Of a stretch of DNA of 50,269 nt, positions 1 to 5,982 are shown in pieces (position 1 is the first letter of the stretch; each line of letters opens with the position of its first letter). Under the pieces are notes generated by a model that searched no databases, was not told the DNA's origin, and worked only from the letters and a program-made list of their open reading frames with translations. Position numbers and translations under genes: made by a program. Source of the DNA: Burkholderiales bacterium (GTDB lineage Bacteria; Pseudomonadota; Gammaproteobacteria; Burkholderiales; Casimicrobiaceae); NCBI GenBank assembly GCA_020853025.1, contig JADYZP010000023.1, forward strand, positions 1-50,269, written 5' to 3'.

Positions 1-51
1 AAGATCAAAAGCCAGAGCAACCGGACGACAATTTCAAGGTGGTCTGAGATG

Positions 52-69
52 GTCGGCCCCGAGGCCGAC
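52..69. repeat. Short hairpin at left edge
   Basis: GTCGGCC (52-58) and GGCCGAC (63-69) form a perfect 7-bp stem with a 4-base loop. It lies in the stretch that seems unrelated to the repeat protein beginning near 118, so it may belong to the end of an inserted element. Confidence 0.45.
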
Positions 70-97
70 TCTCACCGGCTTGAGCCGTCGAATGAAG

Positions 98-117
98 CCA
101 TCGCCTTAAGGCGATGG
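98..117. repeat. Perfect 20-bp palindrome at the junction with the repeat protein
   Basis: CCATCGCCTTAAGGCGATGG is its own reverse complement over all 20 bases. It ends where recognisable InlB-type repeat coding sequence begins. It could be a transposon end, a recombination scar or an operator; the window edge cuts off the context needed to decide. Confidence 0.5.
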
Positions 118-872
118 TCGTTCACCGCCGTAGCGGCCGCAGGCTCGACCTTCGCCGGCTGGTCGGGCGCGTGCTCGGGTGCGGGCCCGACGTGCGCGGT
201 GACCATGTCCGAGGCCCGAACCGTCGGCGCGGCCTTCGTCGACAACGCGCATTACACGCTGACCGTCACCGGAGGTACCGGCGGCGTCGTCACGACCACG
301 CCCGGTGCCATCGATTGCGGCACGCGCTGCATCGCGGGCTTTGCCGCGGGCGCCGCGGTGAGCGTCATCGCGCATCCGGACCATGGCTACCGCTTCGCGG
401 GGTGGAGCGGCGCCTGCAGCGGGACGAGCACCTGCGACCTCACGATGAATGCCAACGCGGCGGTGCAGGCGACGTTCGCCCCGGTTGCCGCGGGACAGTT
501 CGCGCTGACCGTGCACGACTTCGGGGAGGGCGCGATCGTCAGCGTGCCCGGCGGAATCAACTGCGGGACGGCCTGCAGCGCCGCCTTTGCCTCCGGTACC
601 GAGGTCACCTTGCTGGCCACACCCGCGCCGGGCTACCGCTTCTCCGGATGGTCGGGCGCGTGCTCCGGTGCGCAGGCCTGTGTTGTGTGGATGGACGATC
701 TCGCCAACGTCAGCGCGTTGTTCGCACCCATCCCGGTCCCGGTGGCAACGGCGCCGATTCCGACGCTCGCCGAATGGGCGATGGCGTTGATGGGCCTGCT
801 GATCCTCGGCATCGGATGCCTGCGACTGAGCACGAATCCCAGGACCTTGAGCGTGCGGAGCATATCGGCGTC

Positions 873-1331
873 TCAGCGATAGGATTGGAAGACCTTGCTG
901 GTCCCGTCCGCCAGGACGAGCAGCACGTCGTAGGGGTCGCGCCGACCACCGTAGGCGGGCCCGTCCATGCCCGGCGATCCAACGGGCATGCGCGGCACCG
1001 TCAGGCCGACCGCGGCCGGCTTCTCCTGCAGCAGACGGCGGATGTCGCGAGCGGGCACGTGGCCTTCGATCGCGTAGCCGCCGACGCTGGCGGTGTGGCA
1101 GGAGCCATATTGCAACGGGATGCGAAGCCGCGTACGCGCCGCCGCATTGCCCGAATCGTGCGAACGCACGGTGAAGCCGTTGCTCTGCATGTGCGTGATC
1201 CAGTCCTTGCAGCAACCGCAACTGGGGTCCTTCCATACCTCGACCGAGGTGTCTGTCTGCGCCCAGGCCTGCGGTCCGGCCAACCATACGGCGGTCGCCA
1301 CTGCGCCACCGACAAATGCTCTGCGTTTCAT
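873..1331 (-). CDS. DUF411 metal-binding exported protein
   Basis: This 152-residue protein starts with a signal sequence containing a twin-arginine-like 'KRRAFVGG' and a likely cleavage after AWA (residue 24). The mature part has the DUF411 hallmarks: 'WKDPSCGCCKDW' (Cys38, Cys40, Cys41), 'SCHT' (Cys78, His79), 'GYAIEGHVPA' and 'GLTVPRMPVGSPGM'. DUF411 proteins usually sit in copper or other metal resistance operons and are thought to bind metal in the periplasm; the biochemistry is not established. It lies just downstream, on the same strand, of remnants of a cupredoxin, a TolC-family protein and a CzcI-like protein, which supports a metal-resistance origin. An AGGAG-like ribosome site (GAGGAGCAAACG) precedes the ATG. 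It appears intact although its operon is decayed, so a new promoter or residual readthrough would be needed for expression. Confidence 0.85.
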   Translation of the reverse strand: MKRRAFVGGAVATAVWLAGPQAWAQTDTSVEVWKDPSCGCCKDWITHMQSNGFTVRSHDSGNAAARTRLRIPLQYGSCHTASVGGYAIEGHVPARDIRRLLQEKPAAVGLTVPRMPVGSPGMDGPAYGGRRDPYDVLLVLADGTSKVFQSYR

Positions 1332-1346
1332 CGTTTGCTCCTCATG

Positions 1347-1400
1347 TCATTGATTTGCGGCGATCACGATCGCCCCTTGCATTCCCGCCTCGAAATGGCC
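1347..1400 (-). pseudogene. C-terminal stub of a cupredoxin-like protein
   Basis: In one minus-strand frame the sequence reads 'GHFEAGMQGAIVIAANQ' and then stops. This is the typical end of a type I copper (cupredoxin) domain, where the copper-site His and Met lie in a 'GHFEAGM' loop just before the last strand. Nothing upstream in this frame continues the domain. Instead, at about 1391-1400 the sequence passes into a TolC-family fragment in another frame. A deletion has therefore probably removed most of the cupredoxin gene and everything between it and the TolC gene. The stub ends 15 bases before the start codon of the DUF411 gene. Confidence 0.55.
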
Positions 1401-1696
1401 GCCACCTGCAGCTGCGTTGCCTCGACCTGACGCTGCGCGACTTCCTGCGCCAACGGCAGCGTCAGCAGCGACATCACGCTGAACATCACCGTCCGCTCGA
1501 TGGTGGTCACTTCGCTGTTGCGCCGGTTGTCAAACGTGAACTATGGATTGGGCAGGCGCCCGGCTTGCACGAGGTCGGCCTCGCTGATGCCCAGCTCGGC
1601 CAGGCTCGCCTTCAGGCCTGCGTTGTTGAGCAAGGCGATGCGCGCCGCGGAGTCGACCGTGAGCAGTTCGTGCAGCAGGTCGCGGGTCGCGCCGAT
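1364..1696 (-). pseudogene. TolC-family outer-membrane efflux protein, N-terminal fragment
   Basis: The minus-strand frame directly after the CzcI-like stop reads 'RDLLHELLTVDSAARIALL', then 'KASLAELGISEADLVQAGRL', 'PNP', a TAG stop (1541-1543), 'FTFDNRRNSEVTTIERTVMF', 'SVMSLLTLPLAQEVAQRQV' and 'EATQLQVAA'. This is the N-terminal part of TolC/CusC-type efflux proteins of metal-resistance operons, where a Gly normally follows 'GRLPNP'. The TAG stop replaces that codon. After 'QLQVAA' the frame runs into the cupredoxin stub and ends at 1364. There is no signal peptide or start codon before the fragment. It is dead by two criteria: an internal stop and loss of more than half of the protein. Confidence 0.65.
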
Positions 1697-2113
1697 TCAG
1701 GCGACGCAGGTTCGGGGCGGACGGAAGAGTTTGTCGCCGGCATGGAATGCGAGATCCGGCTCGACGAACGAGGACACCCGCAGTGCGGTGTCGGAGGGAG
1801 GTGTCACTTCATGGGAAGCGGCAGGTATCGCGGCGGATGAAAAGGAGCATTCGCTGCATAGCTTGCACTTGCCTGCCGCGTCGTGCGCCTGAAAGGGGCC
1901 CGGATCGGCGATCGAGCCATGCTGCACGCTGGCGATGTCCGACGCGTAGGGGAGATGTCCGCTGGCCGCCGCATCGTGGCCAAGGTGCGCGCGCCCGGCG
2001 TCCTGAGCTGGATGCGTGTCTGTTACCCGGTGCGACCCGGTCGCGCCCAGCGCTGCCTGAAACGGCACCGTGACGAGCAACAGGAGCAACAGCACGCGGC
2101 GAACCCTGATCAT
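1697..2113 (-). CDS. CzcI-like small exported protein, probably 3'-truncated
   Basis: This 138-residue protein has a clear signal peptide ('MIRVRRVLLLLLLVTVPFQAALG'), a His-rich middle and a Cys cluster 'CKLCSEC', ending in '...DKLFRPPRTCVA'. Short exported proteins with a Cys pair and a C-terminal Arg/Pro motif are typical of the CzcI/DUF2946-like group that precedes czcC or tolC in metal-efflux operons. That is its position here, directly upstream of a TolC-family fragment. Its stop codon is followed without a gap, in the same frame, by the TolC fragment, so its last few residues may also come from a rearrangement. I infer a periplasmic metal-binding or regulatory role; function is unproven. 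Confidence 0.5.
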   Translation of the reverse strand: MIRVRRVLLLLLLVTVPFQAALGATGSHRVTDTHPAQDAGRAHLGHDAAASGHLPYASDIASVQHGSIADPGPFQAHDAAGKCKLCSECSFSSAAIPAASHEVTPPSDTALRVSSFVEPDLAFHAGDKLFRPPRTCVA

Positions 2114-2345
2114 CGGATGAGTCTAGCAGAACAATCGGCGGCCCAAGGAGACCGCCAGAGGCCGCCGATAGTTCCCAATTCGGCCCTGGCAGCATGCGCC
2201 TCCGCCCCCGGCCCAGCCTCGTTCCGAAGCCCTCGAGCGCAGACAAACCGCACCATGAGGGAGGAGGGGAGCCCAACCCTGGTTTGCAGTGAATTGCCCG
2301 CGGCAGGTGTCGGGCTTGGCCGGACCAACCAGGGCAGACAGCGTG

Positions 2346-2386
2346 TTGATCTGCGTCAATCGCCGCACCGCTGCGCGGACTAGATT
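2346..2386 (+). promoter_or_regulatory. FNR/Anr-type class II promoter for the Spy-like gene
   Basis: The 14-mer TTGATCTGCGTCAA (2346-2359) matches the FNR consensus TTGAT-N4-ATCAA at nine of ten specified positions. A -10-like TAGATT lies at 2381-2386, which predicts a start near 2393 and puts the site centre at about -41, the class II activation position. The next start codon downstream is at 2536, giving a ~140-base leader. The rest of the 422-base gap (2114-2535) shows no gene I can support. The CzcI-like gene reads away to the left, and its promoter was not identified. Confidence 0.6.
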
Positions 2387-2535
2387 CGAACTTCGATGTT
2401 CGTCGCAAGGTCGAATTAACCGGAATAGCTTCGGCCGGCGCGCGCACGTTCCGGCATGACGGAGCTGTGTGTCGTCGGCGCACAATGCATGGCATGGGCA
2501 CGCCCCGTTGCCCGGATTTTCCAAAGGAGATTGCA

Positions 2536-3177
2536 ATGAATGCCTCAACGGTCAAGTCCGGATCCGAAACCGGCCGCAGGGAGAACTACCTGAAGAAGCG
2601 GACTCTCGCTGCCGTGCTGGCGGCAGTTGCGATCGCAGTGACGATCCCGTTCACCTACGCCCAGATGGGCGGCGGCGGACCTGGAATGATGGGCGGCTAT
2701 GGACAGGGGCAGCGCGGCAACGGCCCCGGGATGATGGGTGGCTACGGCCAGGGTCAGGCGGGTTACGGACCCGGCATGATGGGCCGCGGCATGATGGGCG
2801 GCTACGGCATGGGCGGCGGCATGATGGGTGGCTACGGGATGGGCCCCGGCATGATGGGTGACTACGGCGCCGACTTCGGCGGAGCGCTCAACCTCACCGA
2901 CGATCAGCGCGAGAAGATCACCAAAATCCAGGAGGGCCTGTCCACGAAGCACTGGGACCTCATGGGCAAGATGCAGGTGCAGCAGTTCAAGTTGCGCGAG
3001 CTGATGGCCTCGGGCAAGGCCGACGATGCCGCCGTTGGCAAGGCGTACAAGAGCCTGGTAGAACTCCGGCAGCAGATGTGGACTGCGGCGAGGGATGCGC
3101 GGAAACAGGTGGACGCTGCGCTCACCAAGGAACAGCGAGAGGAGCTGCAACAAGGCCGGGGCCGCGCAGCGAAATAG
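2536..3177 (+). CDS. Spy/CpxP-like periplasmic protein with Gly/Met-rich repeats
   Basis: I chose the ATG at 2536 because AAAGGAGA lies just upstream; an in-frame ATG at 2467 has no such site. The 213-residue product has a hydrophilic N-terminus, a signal sequence (about residues 21-42, cleavage near 'TYA'), a Gly/Met-rich region (about 44-113) with repeated 'GPGMMGGYG' units, and a helical region (about 117-205) with two LTxxQ-type motifs ('LTDDQ' at 120-124, 'LTKEQ' at 196-200). LTxxQ helices define the Spy/CpxP/ZraP group of periplasmic chaperones and stress sensors. The dense Met clusters suggest copper binding, which would fit the metal-resistance remnants next door. An FNR-type promoter upstream suggests induction at low oxygen. 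Confidence 0.75.
   Translation: MNASTVKSGSETGRRENYLKKRTLAAVLAAVAIAVTIPFTYAQMGGGGPGMMGGYGQGQRGNGPGMMGGYGQGQAGYGPGMMGRGMMGGYGMGGGMMGGYGMGPGMMGDYGADFGGALNLTDDQREKITKIQEGLSTKHWDLMGKMQVQQFKLRELMASGKADDAAVGKAYKSLVELRQQMWTAARDARKQVDAALTKEQREELQQGRGRAAK
2665..2874 (+). repeat. In-gene Gly-Met tandem repeats
   Basis: About 210 bases encode imperfect repeats of 'GPGMMGGYGQGQ' and 'GMMGGYGMG', with roughly 17 Met in 70 residues. The DNA copies ('atgatgggcggctacgg' type) are similar enough for slippage or unequal recombination to change copy number. Confidence 0.8.
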
Positions 3178-3180
3178 ACA

Positions 3181-3200
3181 CCAGGGGTTGCGCCCCCTGG
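3181..3200 (+). terminator. Hairpin after the Spy-like gene
   Basis: CCAGGGG (3181-3187) pairs with CCCCTGG (3194-3200) around a 6-base loop, three bases after the stop codon. There is no T-run, so it could act as an mRNA 3'-end stabiliser or weak terminator rather than a full intrinsic terminator. Confidence 0.4.
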
Positions 3201-3337
3201 AGGAGAGCCGCTGCCACCGCAGGCGCCACTGCCGCCGGAAGGCATCGAGGAAATCCGTCGCGCGTTGGTCGCCATCGAGGGTACTGTAGCGAATCCCCGG
3301 ATCGCGCATCCGACGCTCGACCCGCAATTCCGCACCC

Positions 3338-3955
3338 ATGCCAACCAGCCGCAGCATCGAATTCTTCGACCGGCAGTTCGAGCAACAGGCCCGCGATCGC
3401 GACCTCGGCCTCAATCCGTTCGAGATCGCCGCCCTTCCGCACCTGAGCGGCCGGGTGCTCGACTACGGTTGCGGCATGGGCAATCTGGCCTTCGCCGCGG
3501 CCATGCGCGGTTGCACGGTGCTGGCGCTCGACGCCAGTCCGGCGGCGATCGGCCATATCCGTCAGCGTGCGGCGGCGGAAGCGCTGCCTGTTCAGGGTAT
3601 CCTTGCGGACCTGCGCGATCACCGGATCGACGAAAACTTCGACGCGATCGTCGCAATCGGGCTGCTGATGTTCTTTGATTGCCCGACCGCATTCCGGGTG
3701 CTGTCCAGCCTCCAGGCGTGCGTGCGCGAAGGCGGCGTGGCCGTCGTCAACGTGCTGACGGAAGGCACGACGTTTCTCGACATGTTCGACGCCGAGGGAT
3801 ACTGCCTGTTCCCGAAAAAGGAACTGGAGTCCCGCTTTGCCGGCTGGCAGATTCTCCATTCCGAATTCAGCGATTTCGACGCGCCCGGCGGAAAGAACAA
3901 GGCCTTTGCCACGCTCATCGCCCGCAAGCGGGTTGGACAACATGCGGCCGCCTGA
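3338..3955 (+). CDS. Class I SAM-dependent methyltransferase (TehB-like)
   Basis: This 205-residue single-domain protein has the SAM-binding motif I 'VLDYGCGMGN' at residues 40-49, an acidic residue ending strand 2 ('VLALDAS'), and a motif IV-like 'FDAIVAIGLLMFF'. Its length and layout match small TehB/UbiE-type methyltransferases that often detoxify or modify small molecules; the substrate cannot be read from sequence. It stands alone between the Spy-like and universal stress protein genes on the same strand, with 160 and 230 bases on either side, so it may have its own promoter. Start chosen at the first ATG of the conserved frame. Confidence 0.75.
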   Translation: MPTSRSIEFFDRQFEQQARDRDLGLNPFEIAALPHLSGRVLDYGCGMGNLAFAAAMRGCTVLALDASPAAIGHIRQRAAAEALPVQGILADLRDHRIDENFDAIVAIGLLMFFDCPTAFRVLSSLQACVREGGVAVVNVLTEGTTFLDMFDAEGYCLFPKKELESRFAGWQILHSEFSDFDAPGGKNKAFATLIARKRVGQHAAA

Positions 3956-4142
3956 TCGAGATCGGCCGCTGCCCGCTTCCCGGCGTGAAATCGTTCCAGC
4001 AGGGCACGTTGGCCGGCGGGTTGAGGATCCCGGAAGCGATGATGATCGACAAGTGCGCGCGGCGGTGGAAGCGCAGGCGCACGTCGCTTTCGGTGATGCT
4101 CACGTCCGTCGGGGTGTCGGTCAGGTCGCGGAAGATGCGGCG
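3952..4142 (-). other. Possible minus-strand coding remnant
   Basis: An open minus-strand frame with coding-like composition reads 'RIFRDLTDTPTDVSITESDV', then 'RLRFHRRAHLSIIIASGIL', ending in the tail of the methyltransferase gene. The 'FHRRAHLSIIIASGIL' stretch vaguely recalls the C-terminus of some DDE transposases, but I cannot name a family. Otherwise the 230-base gap holds only a -10-like TATACT at 4153-4158 that may serve the universal stress protein gene. Confidence 0.15.
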
Positions 4143-4185
4143 GGCCTGGGCTTATACTGCCTTGTTGGGCAACGGGAGGGTGCAA

Positions 4186-5004
4186 ATGTACGAACGGTTG
4201 CTGGTAGCTGTCGATGGCTCGACCGTCGCCGAATCGATCCTTCCCTATGCGCTCGGAATATCCCGGGCAACGGGATCGCAACTGACGCTGTTGCGCGTTG
4301 TCGACGGCGACGGCGAACGCGCCGAGGCGTCCCGCTACGTCGATGCTCTCGCCGCCGAACTGAAGGTCGAGAGTCGATGTATCAGCGCCGACCGCGATGT
4401 CGCGTCGGCAATTCTCGATGAGGCCGCGCGGGTACCCGGGACGCTCGTCGCCATGACCTCGCAAGGGCGTTCCGGCGTGTTGGGGGCAGTGCTCGGCAGC
4501 GTCGCAATGAACGTGCTGCGCGGTAGTCGCGGCCCCATATTGGTGTACCGGCCGCACGAGCGTCCTGCCGGAGACCGGGGCGTGCCGGTCAAGGTCGAGA
4601 GGATCGTCATCCCGGTGGATACTACGCCGGGCGACGAGTCGATCGGCGCACAGGCGGCAGAAATGGCGCGTTGGCTCGGCGCTCAGCTGGTCGTGATTTC
4701 GGTTCTCGGCTCGCGCGCCCGGCCGGCCGCCGGCACTCCCTCGGGAGACCTTATCGAATCTTCCTATGTGCATTCGCGCGCTGTGGCTCTGGGCAAGGAA
4801 TATGGGGTCGAAGTCAGCTGGGAAGTACTTCACGGCGATGAACCCGAGAAGGCTATCGCGGATTTCGTAGGCAACGATCGGGGCGCGATCCTCGCAATGG
4901 TCACGCGCGCCAATGCTGCACCGGTTAGGGCGGCACTGCTGGGCAGCGTCACGACCGGGTGCCTGCGCAAGGCCGGCGTACCCATTCTGATGCGCTTGCC
5001 ATGA
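4186..5004 (+). CDS. Tandem-domain universal stress protein
   Basis: The 272-residue product contains two UspA domains in a row. The first (about 1-125) starts 'MYERLLVAVDGSTVAESIL' and keeps the ATP-binding signature 'TSQGRSGVLGAVLGS'. The second (about 140-272) starts 'VERIVIPVDTTPG' and has a degenerate signature ('TRANAAPVRAALLGSVT') lacking the first glycines, so it may not bind ATP. Start chosen at ATG 4186 after GGGAGGG. USPs of this kind help cells survive starvation, low oxygen and envelope stress. Position between the FNR-type promoter block and the CBS protein gene suggests a shared hypoxia or energy-stress theme, although I saw no FNR site of its own. Confidence 0.85.
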   Translation: MYERLLVAVDGSTVAESILPYALGISRATGSQLTLLRVVDGDGERAEASRYVDALAAELKVESRCISADRDVASAILDEAARVPGTLVAMTSQGRSGVLGAVLGSVAMNVLRGSRGPILVYRPHERPAGDRGVPVKVERIVIPVDTTPGDESIGAQAAEMARWLGAQLVVISVLGSRARPAAGTPSGDLIESSYVHSRAVALGKEYGVEVSWEVLHGDEPEKAIADFVGNDRGAILAMVTRANAAPVRAALLGSVTTGCLRKAGVPILMRLP

Positions 5005-5112
5005 GGGGTCGCTGACAGAGTCCCGGGGAAGATCAGCGCCGAGATGCGAGGCCTTTGGCGGTGGCCTGTGGCCGATTCCGCCCGGATGATTAACGCAACG
5101 AGGAGTCTCGAC

Positions 5113-5982
5113 ATGTCTCTCAAATGGTACCTAAGGCCGCGTCTCGTGACGTTGAAGCCGGCCACCTCCGTGCTGGAAGCCGCGCGTGCGATCGAGCACA
5201 ACAACATTGGCGCAGTGATCGTGCAGGATAAGGGAAGCGTCGTCGGCATCATCACCGATCGGGATCTCGCCGTGCGGGTGCTGGGCCGAGGGCTCGACCC
5301 GCACACCACCACCGTTGGCGAGGTGATGACCACGGGCGTCGCGACACTCGCATCGACAGACACCCAGATCAGCGCTATCCGGCTGATGCAGAAGCGGAAC
5401 GTTCGGCGCATACCTCTGGTGGAAGGCGGGCGTTTCGTCGGCATCGTCACGCTCGATGACCTGCTCCTCGACGAGGCTGCGCCGATCGATCGACTGGCCG
5501 AGATCATCCAGACCCAGATCGGTGACGGGGGGCCCGCGGCCAGCGCCAGGTCCCGCTCGAAAAGGCGGACCACCGCCCGTGCCGAAGCAACTTATGGGCG
5601 CCTGCTCAACCAGGTCTGCGCCGAAACCGCGCTCGAGAGAGGGGGTGAGGCGGAGACCGCGCTGGAGATCGTTCTCGAAGCACTGGTACGAAGGCTCATA
5701 CCGGACGAGGCCGACCACCTCATTGCCCAGCTTCCTTCTCTGCTGCAGCCGTCGCTGTACGCGCTTCCACCCGGTCCGGACAAGCTCATCACCCGGGAGA
5801 CGATCGAGCAGGAGCTCGTACGGCATCTTGGCGTGGAGCCATCCCGTGCCTCGAAGCTCCTCGTCGCCATCGGGTCCACCATCGCACAGAGCATCAGTGC
5901 CGGCCAGATGAAAGACGTGCAAGGCCAGCTTCCGGAGGGATTGCGCGAAGTGTTTTCGGACGCGTCACCGGCCGCTTCGTGA
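5113..5982 (+). CDS. CBS-pair protein with DUF2267 domain
   Basis: This 289-residue protein starts at ATG 5113 after AGGAG. Residues ~8-62 and ~68-122 form a CBS pair ('VVGIITDRDLAVRVL', 'FVGIVTLDDLLLDEA'), a module that binds adenine nucleotides and senses energy charge. After a basic linker, residues ~158-285 match DUF2267 ('YGRLLNQVCAETAL', 'VLEALVRRLIPDEADHLIAQ'), a helical domain of unknown function. The combination is seen in stress regulons next to USPs, as here (109 bases after the usp stop). The gene runs tail to tail into the cyclic glucan synthase gene, overlapping it by 18 bases, so neither has room for an independent terminator. Confidence 0.85.
   Translation: MSLKWYLRPRLVTLKPATSVLEAARAIEHNNIGAVIVQDKGSVVGIITDRDLAVRVLGRGLDPHTTTVGEVMTTGVATLASTDTQISAIRLMQKRNVRRIPLVEGGRFVGIVTLDDLLLDEAAPIDRLAEIIQTQIGDGGPAASARSRSKRRTTARAEATYGRLLNQVCAETALERGGEAETALEIVLEALVRRLIPDEADHLIAQLPSLLQPSLYALPPGPDKLITRETIEQELVRHLGVEPSRASKLLVAIGSTIAQSISAGQMKDVQGQLPEGLREVFSDASPAAS

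Larger units (their letters stand above)
49..882 (+). pseudogene. Truncated surface protein: divergent InlB-type repeats with IPTL-CTERM tail
   Basis: The readable frame carries one incomplete and two complete copies of a Cys-containing repeat of about 75 residues, each with a core like 'GYRFAGWSGACSG' preceded by a CGT-C pair. This matches the divergent InlB B-repeat family of secreted or surface proteins. The C-terminus reads 'APIPTLAEWAMALMGLL', a hydrophobic stretch and a short basic tail, which is the IPTL-CTERM sorting signal of some Gram-negative bacteria. The first repeat is incomplete, and the first ~23 residues (to about base 117) do not look like repeat or signal peptide. The original 5' end is therefore probably lost at a junction with foreign DNA, and the ATG at 49 is only the first available start. 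The stop overlaps the end of the convergent DUF411 gene by 10 bases. I infer an exported, membrane-anchored protein whose expression is doubtful. Confidence 0.6.

Noticed and set aside
2467..2535. Upstream ATG for the Spy-like protein
   Set aside because: No ribosome site, and the extra residues are Arg/Cys-rich; AAAGGAGA clearly marks ATG 2536.
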